From the NCBI GenBank assembly GCA_028287235.1, contig JAQBQB010000002.1, positions 1 to 64,000 on the forward strand: DNA of 64,000 bases, given 5' to 3'. This document shows positions 57,592-64,000 of the stretch, piece after piece. Position 1 is the stretch's first letter. Every line of letters starts with the position of its first letter. This stretch comes from Gemmatimonadota bacterium (GTDB lineage Bacteria; Gemmatimonadota; Gemmatimonadetes; Gemmatimonadales; Gemmatimonadaceae). The notes below the pieces were generated by a model. It did no database searches. It was not told where the DNA came from and saw only the letters and a program-made list of their open reading frames with translations. The translations under genes were made by a program, and so were the position numbers.

Positions 57592-58184
57592 GTCTCTCTC
57601 GTCTCGTGCCAGGTCCGAAAGCTCATCTGTTGCTCGCGTCGATCCGCCGGAATTTCCCGCAGCGGCTCGCACGGCTGGAGCGTGGCGTACAGTTGTTTCG
57701 GGAGCGCCTGGTAGAGCGCCGTCCCCTGCGACTTCCACGCGATCATCTCGTCGCTCACGTCCTTCACGATCTTCGCCGGGTTGCCCACGACGACTTTCCG
57801 CGGCGGAATCTGCATCTCCGCCGGCACGAAGGTCAGCGCGCCGACCACGCACCCGGCGCCCACGGTCGCGTTGTCCATGATCACGGCATTCATGCCGATC
57901 AACGCGTTCCGTCCGATGCGCGCACCATGCACGATCGCACCGTGTCCGATGTGCGCGCTCGCCTCGAGCACCACGGTCACACCGGGAAACATGTGGATGA
58001 CGCAGCTCTCCTGCACATTGCATCCGTCTTCGATGACGATGGCGCCCCAGTCGCCGCGAATCGCCGCGCCGGGCCCGACGTACACGTCGCGCCCGATCAC
58101 GACATTCCCCGTCACCGTGGCGTTCGGATGAACGAACGCCGACTCGTGGATCACGGGGCGAAAGCCGTCGAACTCGTAGATCAT
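57588..58184 (-). CDS. paaY: PaaY, gamma-carbonic-anhydrase-type hexapeptide repeat thioesterase
   Basis: 198 aa from ATG 58184 (ATGA overlap with the thiolase stop). Left-handed beta-helix repeats start VHPNATVTGNVVIG, and histidines in CVIHMFPG and SAHIGHGAIVHG fit a metal site. The tail (about residues 150-198) is the PaaY-type helix with WKSQGTALYQALP. PaaY hydrolyses the toxic 2-hydroxycyclohepta-1,4,6-triene-1-formyl-CoA side product in phenylacetate breakdown. Confidence 0.92.
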   Translation of the reverse strand: MIYEFDGFRPVIHESAFVHPNATVTGNVVIGRDVYVGPGAAIRGDWGAIVIEDGCNVQESCVIHMFPGVTVVLEASAHIGHGAIVHGARIGRNALIGMNAVIMDNATVGAGCVVGALTFVPAEMQIPPRKVVVGNPAKIVKDVSDEMIAWKSQGTALYQALPKQLYATLQPCEPLREIPADRREQQMSFRTWHETRET

Positions 58185-59401
58185 ACCCTCTCGATGATCG
58201 TCGCCATGCCCTGCCCCACGCCGATGCACATCGTACAGAGCGCGTAGCGCCCGCCGCGTTCCTGCAGCTCGTGCGCCGCGGTGAGCAGCAGCCGCGCCCC
58301 CGACATCCCGAGCGGATGCCCGATCGCGATCGCGCCGCCGTTCGGATTCACGCGCGGATCGTCGTCGGAAATTCCCAGCTCGCGAACGCAGGCCAGCGAC
58401 TGTGACGCGAACGCCTCGTTCAGCTCGATCACATCCATCTGCTCGATCGTCAGTTTCGCGTGCGCCAGCGCGCGCCGCGACGCCGGCACCGGTCCCATGC
58501 CCATGATTCGCGGCTCGACTCCCGCCACCGCCGTTGCGACGATGCGCGCGAGCGGCTTCGCGTTCAGCTGACGCACGCCCTCGTCCGACGCGATCAGCAG
58601 CGCCGCCGCGCCGTCGTTCAGCCCCGACGAGTTGCCGGCGGTCACCGAACCGCCGTCGGCACGAAACACCGGCTTCAATTTCCCGAGCGTCTCCACCGTC
58701 GTGTCGGGACGGAGAAACTCGTCCTGCGCAAATCGCTTCGGATCGCCTTTGCGTTGCGCGATTTCGACGGGCACGATCTCGCGCTCGAAGCGGCCCCGCT
58801 CGCGCGCCGCCGCGGCCTTCTGCTGCGAGCGCATCGCGAACGCGTCCTGATCGCCGCGGCTCACCTCGAACTGCTCGGCCACGTTCTCCGCGGTCTGTCC
58901 CATCGAGTCGGTACCGTACATCGCGCGCATCTTCGGATTCACGAAGCGCCAGCCCAGGCTCGTGTCGAACAGCTCGATGTCGCGAGCGAACGGCTTGCTG
59001 CCTTTCGACATGACGTACGGGGCGCGCGTCATGTTCTCTACGCCGCCAGCGATGTAGTAATCCCCTTCACCCAGCTTGACCGACCGCGCCGCGTCGGCAA
59101 CGGCGCTCATTCCCGAGGCACAGAGGCGGTTGACCGTTTCCCCCGGCACCGTCACGGGCAATCCCGCGAGCAACAGCGCCATGCGCGCCACGTTGCGGTT
59201 GTCGTCGCCCGCCTGGTTGGCGCAGCCGAGGATGACGTCGGTGACGAGCGCCGGATCGAGCGCGGTGTTTCGCCGCACGACTTCGGCGATGACGTGCGCC
59301 GCGAGATCGTCCGCGCGCACCTCGCTCAGCGCTCCGCCGATGTTCCCCACCGGCGTTCGCACGCCGTCCACGATATATGCGTTGCTATGGGTGTTGCTCA
59401 T
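58181..59401 (-). CDS. paaJ: PaaJ/PcaF-type thiolase
   Basis: 406 aa. The acylated cysteine lies in NRLCASGMSAVADAAR, and the second cysteine and histidine in YALCTMCIGVGQG and NPNGGAIAIGHPLGMSGAR. In this operon it should cleave 3-oxo-5,6-dehydrosuberyl-CoA and 3-oxoadipyl-CoA. Its ATG overlaps the paaI stop, so translation is coupled. Confidence 0.93.
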   Translation of the reverse strand: MSNTHSNAYIVDGVRTPVGNIGGALSEVRADDLAAHVIAEVVRRNTALDPALVTDVILGCANQAGDDNRNVARMALLLAGLPVTVPGETVNRLCASGMSAVADAARSVKLGEGDYYIAGGVENMTRAPYVMSKGSKPFARDIELFDTSLGWRFVNPKMRAMYGTDSMGQTAENVAEQFEVSRGDQDAFAMRSQQKAAAARERGRFEREIVPVEIAQRKGDPKRFAQDEFLRPDTTVETLGKLKPVFRADGGSVTAGNSSGLNDGAAALLIASDEGVRQLNAKPLARIVATAVAGVEPRIMGMGPVPASRRALAHAKLTIEQMDVIELNEAFASQSLACVRELGISDDDPRVNPNGGAIAIGHPLGMSGARLLLTAAHELQERGGRYALCTMCIGVGQGMATIIERV

Positions 59402-59838
59402 TCGCTCTCAGGAAAGAAAGGCTGATGCGTTTTGTAGACCGTACCGGTGAACAGCGCCACGATCTCGTCCGCGGCGCGCCGCACCGTCACGCGATAGAAG
59501 CCGAGCCGGTTCGTGCCGCTTTCTTCGTCGGCCGTCGCGGTGAGCACGTCACCCACCGCGATCCCTTTCGGGTACGCGATGGTGTTCTCGATGCTCACCG
59601 TCACGTGTCCGTGCGTGTTCGACGCGAACGCCAGCGCGCTGTCCGCGAGCGAGAACGTCACGCCGCCGTGACACGCGCCGAACCCGTTCACCATGTCGCC
59701 CCGCACGGTCATGCGCACCGTCGCACCGCGCGGGCGCACGCCGACCACCTCGATCCCGAGCCACCGGCTGAACGAATCCTTCGCCACCATGCCCGCCACG
59801 ACCCGCTCGGCCAACGCCTGTTCGTCGCTCACCGTCAT
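59398..59838 (-). CDS. paaI: PaaI hotdog-fold acyl-CoA thioesterase
   Basis: 146 aa from ATG 59838 (ATGA with paaH). The hotdog core is MVNGFGACHGGVTFSLADSA, with the catalytic aspartate in that helix and the HGG turn. PaaI rescues CoA from stalled phenylacetate intermediates. The earlier in-frame ATG (59970) lies inside paaH and is rejected. Confidence 0.94.
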   Translation of the reverse strand: MTVSDEQALAERVVAGMVAKDSFSRWLGIEVVGVRPRGATVRMTVRGDMVNGFGACHGGVTFSLADSALAFASNTHGHVTVSIENTIAYPKGIAVGDVLTATADEESGTNRLGFYRVTVRRAADEIVALFTGTVYKTHQPFFPESE

Positions 59839-61034
59839 TCGAAGAACCGGCGCCCGTCGCGCGCCATCCGTCGCAGGAGTGGGCTCGGGCGATAGCGATC
59901 CTCGCCATACTCGGCCTGCAACGCTTCGAGGCGATCGAGCACGCGCGACAGCCCGATCTCGTTCCCCCACGCGAGCAACCCCTTGGGATAATTTACCCCC
60001 TTGGTCATCGCGAGATCGATGTCTTCGGGCGACGCGACGCGCATGAGGACGGCATCGACCGCCTCGTTGATCAACATCGCGAGAATACGATCGAATATCG
60101 CCGCTCCGACCGCCGCGTCATTGCTCGGTTCCGAGAGCGGCGTCGCCGCCACGCCGTCGCGATAATCGTAGTATCCGCGCCCACTTTTCTTCCCGAGGAA
60201 GCCCGCCTCGACGAGACGACGCTGCGTAAGCGACGGTTTGTACCGCGGGTCGTAGAAAAAGGCCTCGAACACGGAGCGCGTGACCGCGTAGTTGATGTCG
60301 TTGCCGATGAAGTCCATGAGCTCGAACGGCCCCATGCGAAATCCGCCGAGCTCTTTCATTGCCCGGTCGATCGCGGGCACGTCGGCGATGCCCTCTTCCA
60401 TGATCCGCAGCGCTTCCCCGTAAAACGGGCGCGCGATCCGGTTCACGATGAACCCCGGTGTGTCCGAGGCGAGGACCGGCGTCTTCTTCCATTGTCGCAT
60501 CAGCGCGTACGCCGCCGGCGCGAGCGACGGATCTCCCCCGAGCCAAGGTACGATCTCGACGAGCGGCATCAGCGGCGGCGGATTGAAGAAGTGAATTCCC
60601 ACCACGCGCTCCGACGCCTCGCACGCCGACGCGATCGACGCGACCGACAGCGACGACGTGTTCGTCGCCAGTACCGACTCGCGCGCCACCGAGTGCTCGA
60701 GCCGCCGGAACAACGTCTGCTTGATGCCGAGATCTTCGACCACCGCTTCGATGATCAGGCCGCACGGCCGGTACACCGACAGATCCTCGCCGAGCGGCTC
60801 CCAGTGGTATTCGATGCGCGACATCAGCGCGTCCGCCGCGTTCCGCTCGATGCGTCCCTTCTGAACCTCGCGGTCCATCGCCTTGAAGATGTTCCCCTGC
60901 GCCTTGCGCGCCGCGCCCTCGAATGCGTCGGCGAGGATGACGCGATGTCCCGCCGCGGCGGCCACCTGCGCGATTCCCGTCCCCATCGCCCCCGCGCCAA
61001 CTACGCCGACGACGGTGGTGTGGTCTAACGGCAT
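59835..61034 (-). CDS. paaH: PaaH 3-hydroxyacyl-CoA dehydrogenase
   Basis: 399 aa. The NAD fold starts GVVGAGAMGTGIAQVAAAAG, the catalytic histidine is in GIHFFNPPPLMPLVE, and NTSSLSVASIA is the acyl-CoA loop. Two 3HCDH C-terminal domains follow, the second (about 300-399) ending RRMARDGRRFFE. It oxidises 3-hydroxyadipyl-CoA to 3-oxoadipyl-CoA. It starts 18 bp downstream of paaG. Confidence 0.94.
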   Translation of the reverse strand: MPLDHTTVVGVVGAGAMGTGIAQVAAAAGHRVILADAFEGAARKAQGNIFKAMDREVQKGRIERNAADALMSRIEYHWEPLGEDLSVYRPCGLIIEAVVEDLGIKQTLFRRLEHSVARESVLATNTSSLSVASIASACEASERVVGIHFFNPPPLMPLVEIVPWLGGDPSLAPAAYALMRQWKKTPVLASDTPGFIVNRIARPFYGEALRIMEEGIADVPAIDRAMKELGGFRMGPFELMDFIGNDINYAVTRSVFEAFFYDPRYKPSLTQRRLVEAGFLGKKSGRGYYDYRDGVAATPLSEPSNDAAVGAAIFDRILAMLINEAVDAVLMRVASPEDIDLAMTKGVNYPKGLLAWGNEIGLSRVLDRLEALQAEYGEDRYRPSPLLRRMARDGRRFFE

Positions 61035-61052
61035 GTAGTTCCCCTCGCCATC

Positions 61053-61835
61053 TCATTTCCCCTTGAACACAGGCTTTCGCTTCTCGAGAAAGGCCTGCAC
61101 CCCTTCCGAGTAGTCCGACGTCGCTCCGGCTTCGCGCTGGAGCTCCTCTTCATAGTCGAGCTGCTCGTCGAGATCGACGCCCAGCGATTTATTGAAGCCG
61201 CGCTTGATCAACCCAAGCGCACGCGTTGGTTGCTTGGCCAACTGGCGCGCCGTCCCCACCGCCGTCTCGAGCAACACCTCGGGCTGGACCACCATATAGA
61301 CCAGCCCCCACTCGCGAGCCTGGTCGGCGGTCATCTTCTCGGCAAGCATCGTCATCACGGTCGCGCGGTGAAGGCCGACGATGCGCGGCAGAATGAACGT
61401 GCCGCCGCTGTCGGGGATCACACCGATCTTCGCGAACGACTGAATGAACGTCGCACCCTCCGACGCGAAGAGAATGTCGCACGCGTACGCCAGGTTGGCT
61501 CCCGCGCCCGCCGCCACGCCGTTCACCGCGCAGATCACCGGCTTCTCGAGCGTGCGAATCGCCCGGATGACGGGGTTGTAGCTGTCTCGCACGATGTCGC
61601 CGAGGTCGGGCGTGGCGCCACCGCTCGGCATCGCCTCCGACAGATCCTGACCGGCGCAGAAGCCGCGGCCCGCGCCGGTGAGGACCACGGCACGAAGCTC
61701 GTCGTCGGCAGCGACCCGCGCCAACGCGTCGCGAAGCTCCCCGGCCATCGATCGGGTAAAGCTGTTTAGCACGTCGGGCCGGTTCAGCGTGATCGTGGCC
61801 ACGCCCTCGGCCGTCTCGAACAGGATGTCGCTCAT
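61053..61835 (-). CDS. paaG: PaaG-type enoyl-CoA isomerase/hydratase
   Basis: 260 aa from ATG 61835, with a G-rich SD (GAGGGGG) just upstream. Crotonase motifs are GAGRGFCAGQDLSEAM, CAVNGVAAGAGANLAYACD and FAKIGVIPDSGGTFILPR, where the aspartate in IPDSGG fits PaaG isomerases better than glutamate-using hydratases. It isomerises the ring epoxide of phenylacetyl-CoA to oxepin-CoA. It heads the operon; the divergent gene starts 106 bp away, so the promoters share that gap. Confidence 0.9.
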   Translation of the reverse strand: MSDILFETAEGVATITLNRPDVLNSFTRSMAGELRDALARVAADDELRAVVLTGAGRGFCAGQDLSEAMPSGGATPDLGDIVRDSYNPVIRAIRTLEKPVICAVNGVAAGAGANLAYACDILFASEGATFIQSFAKIGVIPDSGGTFILPRIVGLHRATVMTMLAEKMTADQAREWGLVYMVVQPEVLLETAVGTARQLAKQPTRALGLIKRGFNKSLGVDLDEQLDYEEELQREAGATSDYSEGVQAFLEKRKPVFKGK

Positions 61836-61941
61836 TCCCCCTCGTGTAATTGGCTCGACGGCGGAAGATAGCCACGGATGGGGCCGAGTTGGCAGGGTTC
61901 GACGCTGGCCTCGCGCGTTCTCTTCCGACAGATTACAGCGC

Positions 61942-64000
61942 GTGACTACCCTCCCAATACCTCGCGGCTCCAAAGCTCGCGACGCAGCCAAGACCGGGGC
62001 TCAGAAAGCCGGCGAACCCGGCGCACCCGACGCGCGCTTCGACTGGCGGAAGATCGCCTACAACGCCCTGGCGTCGCGCGCGCTCGACGACGCCGAAGAG
62101 CTCACCAACAAGAATCGGACGACCGTTCCGCGCGAGCACGTCGTGCTCTACCAGTTCTCGGCGCGCGGCCACGAGGTGGCGCAAGTCATCCTCGGCTCGC
62201 TGGTCGATCACCGGCACGACGGCGCGAGCGCGTACTATCGCTCGCGCCCCCTGCTGCTCGCCCTCGGCCTCACCCTCGAGGATGCGTTTGGCAGCCCGCT
62301 CGGCCGCGCCGGCGGGTTCAGCGACGGTCGCGACATCGGAGTCGTCTGCAACCTCCCGAATCGCGACGGACCGGTCGTGTTGCCGATGTCGGGTGACGTC
62401 GGCTCCCAGTACACGCCGCTCGCGGGCTGGTCGCAATCGATCCAGTACCACCGTGACGTCCTAGGCGACGACTCGTGGCGCGGCGCCATGGGCGTCGTAC
62501 TCGGCGGCGAAGCGTCGGTTGCGACCAACGGCTTCTGGTCGGCGCTCACGATGGCGACGACTTTGTCGCTCCCGATGTTGTTCTACATCGAAGACAACGG
62601 GCTCGGCATCTCCGTGCGCAGCGACATGCAGACGCCGGGCGGCGACATCGCGGAGAACCTCGCGTCGTTCAAGAATCTGCTGATTCGCAACGGCGACGGG
62701 ACGAATCCCGGCGAGGCCGCGGCGCTGCTCGCCGAGTGCGCGGACTACGTGCGTGCCGGAAAGGGGCCGGCGCTGGTGCGCCTGACCGTTCCGCGACTCT
62801 GCAGCCACTCCGGTCCCGACAACCAGCGCGGCTATCGCACGGAAGCGGAGATCGCGTCCGACTCCGCGCGCGATCCGCTCCCGCGGCTCCGCGCGCACCT
62901 CGTGCCGTCGATGATGTCCGAGGCCGAGTGGACCGAGCTCGAGGCGACGGTCGCACGCGACATTCAAGCCGCGCTCGACGCCGCGCGCGCGCGGCCCACG
63001 CCGAACCCCGCGACAGTCGCTCGCTGGATCTACGCCGACGATTCTGCCGGTTCGCCGGAAGCCCTCGGCGGACTGTCGCGCGACGAACGTGCCGCACTCG
63101 CGGGCAGCGAGACGCCCGCCGAGACGGGCGACGTCGTGCGCTTCGCGGAAGCCGTGCGGCGCACGCTGCGCCACGAGCTCGCGGTGAATCCAAAGGTCGT
63201 GGTGTTCGGCGAAGACGTGGGACGCAAAGGCGGCGTGCACCTCGTGACCGAGGGATTGCAAAAGCAATTCGGCGACAAGCGCGTGTTCGACACGAGCTTG
63301 TCGGAGGAAGGCATCATCGGCCGCGCAGTCGGGCTGGCGATCTCGGGCCTCGTGCCTGTCGCGGAAATTCAATTTCGAAAGTACGCCGACCCGGCCACCG
63401 AGCAGCTGAACAACACCGGCACCATGCGCTGGCGAACGGCCAACCGTTTCGCGGCGCCAATCGTCGTGCGCATGCCCGGCGGATTCGGCAAGGACGTAGG
63501 CGACCCGTGGCACAGCCTCAGCGACGAGGTGCGCTTCGCCCACGCCTATGGCTGGCAGGTGGCGATGCCCTCGAACGCCGCGGACGCGGTCGGTCTCCTG
63601 CGCACGGCGATGCGCAGTCCCAATCCGTCGATCTTTTTCGAGCACCGCTCGCTGCTCATGACGAGCGACGGCAGCGCGCGCTATCCGGGTGACGACTACG
63701 TCGTGCCCTTCGGCAAAGCGTCCGTCGTACGCGAGGGCACCGGCGTCACACTGGTGACGTGGGGCGCACTCGTCCATCGATGTGTGGAAGCGGCGGACCG
63801 CTTGGGAGAGCGCGTGGTGGAAGTGATCGACCTGCGGTCAATCGCCCCATGGGATCGGGGGCGTGTGCTGGCGTCCGTCGAAAAGACGGGACACTGCGTG
63901 ATCGTTCATGAGGACAATCTCACGGCGGGGTTCGGCGCCGAGATCGCGGCGACTCTCGCGAAAGAGGCGTTCTGGTATCTCGACGCACCGATCGACCGGA
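61942..64000 (+). CDS. 2-oxoacid dehydrogenase E1, alpha-beta fusion, cut at the right edge
   Basis: At least 686 codons from GTG 61942, with no stop before the window end. The N-terminal 350 residues are E1-alpha-like: YYRSRPLLLALGL, then a thiamine-diphosphate region reading GEASVATNGFWSAL in place of the usual GDG-type motif, and YIEDNGLGIS. From about residue 395 an E1-beta domain follows: VVFGEDVGRKGG, FDTSLSEEGIIGRAVG, VRMPGGFG. It likely decarboxylates branched-chain or related 2-oxoacids with E2/E3 encoded elsewhere. The SD is weak. The far C-terminus is outside the window. Confidence 0.9.
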   Translation, partial: MTTLPIPRGSKARDAAKTGAQKAGEPGAPDARFDWRKIAYNALASRALDDAEELTNKNRTTVPREHVVLYQFSARGHEVAQVILGSLVDHRHDGASAYYRSRPLLLALGLTLEDAFGSPLGRAGGFSDGRDIGVVCNLPNRDGPVVLPMSGDVGSQYTPLAGWSQSIQYHRDVLGDDSWRGAMGVVLGGEASVATNGFWSALTMATTLSLPMLFYIEDNGLGISVRSDMQTPGGDIAENLASFKNLLIRNGDGTNPGEAAALLAECADYVRAGKGPALVRLTVPRLCSHSGPDNQRGYRTEAEIASDSARDPLPRLRAHLVPSMMSEAEWTELEATVARDIQAALDAARARPTPNPATVARWIYADDSAGSPEALGGLSRDERAALAGSETPAETGDVVRFAEAVRRTLRHELAVNPKVVVFGEDVGRKGGVHLVTEGLQKQFGDKRVFDTSLSEEGIIGRAVGLAISGLVPVAEIQFRKYADPATEQLNNTGTMRWRTANRFAAPIVVRMPGGFGKDVGDPWHSLSDEVRFAHAYGWQVAMPSNAADAVGLLRTAMRSPNPSIFFEHRSLLMTSDGSARYPGDDYVVPFGKASVVREGTGVTLVTWGALVHRCVEAADRLGERVVEVIDLRSIAPWDRGRVLASVEKTGHCVIVHEDNLTAGFGAEIAATLAKEAFWYLDAPIDR

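Noticed and set aside
55312-57714. Open frame of 800 codons on the plus strand opposite paaZ
   Set aside because: Arg/His-rich shadow of PaaZ with no start signal; it begins inside the intergenic repeat.

Overview
The window is GC-rich, gene-dense chromosome, by eye about two thirds G+C. It looks like a Gemmatimonadota (Gemmatimonadaceae-type) bacterium. The evidence is an alternative complex III operon, a SusC/SusD outer-membrane pair, secreted S9 peptidases and imidazolonepropionase-like amidohydrolases, and plug-only TonB-related proteins of a kind I associate with this phylum. Many genes overlap as ATGA, GTGA or TTGA, and many lack a Shine-Dalgarno (SD) motif. The assignment is inferred from gene content, not from a marker gene. 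I saw no rRNA, tRNA, CRISPR array, transposase or prophage.

Layout. 1-5274 (-): alternative complex III genes actA-actB-actC and the first codons of actD, a respiratory quinol oxidase complex. Upstream lies a perfect 15-bp dyad containing TGTGA-N6-TCACA, a CRP/FNR-type operator placed as for a class II activator. 5461-8437 (-): a class III aminotransferase and two amidohydrolase-2 proteins, the last with every metal ligand replaced. 8516-13537 (-): a solute-binding lipoprotein, a heparinase II/III-like protein and a TrmJ-like tRNA methyltransferase in overlapping frames. 13517-15378 (+): two Dpp/Opp-type permeases without ATPases. 15387-18020 (-): a GH38 alpha-mannosidase. Together 5461-18020 reads as a candidate glycan or glycopeptide uptake and breakdown region.

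18122-25658: a 50-residue membrane protein, a two-helix membrane protein, an M15-like peptidase with calcium-loop insertions, a DedA protein, Mn-type superoxide dismutase, a large inverted-repeat element, a secreted amidohydrolase, a small lipoprotein and arginine decarboxylase (speA). 25691-28950 (-): AIM24-like protein, an ABC-2 exporter pair and pdxH, running into speA. 29086-35049: a secreted S9 peptidase, a structured G-rich intergenic region, an MBL-double-rhodanese protein and another secreted amidohydrolase.

35062-45356 (-): SusC-SusD, a hairpin, then a compact plug-only / TMTC-like membrane-TPR / plug-only gene trio, which is the most system-like uncharacterised unit here. 45636-47914 (+): thrB-thrC. 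48045-52025 (+): a secreted M20 amidohydrolase followed by two tandem paralogous lipoproteins of unknown function. 52053-55274 (-): a large secreted BNR/VPS10-type repeat protein. 55423-61835 (-): the lower phenylacetate pathway paaG-H-I-J-Y-Z, almost entirely chained by 4-bp overlaps. 61942-64000 (+): a fused E1 alpha-beta 2-oxoacid dehydrogenase running off the right edge.

Coordinates and starts were read by hand. Families were assigned from motifs and gene order, without database searches.
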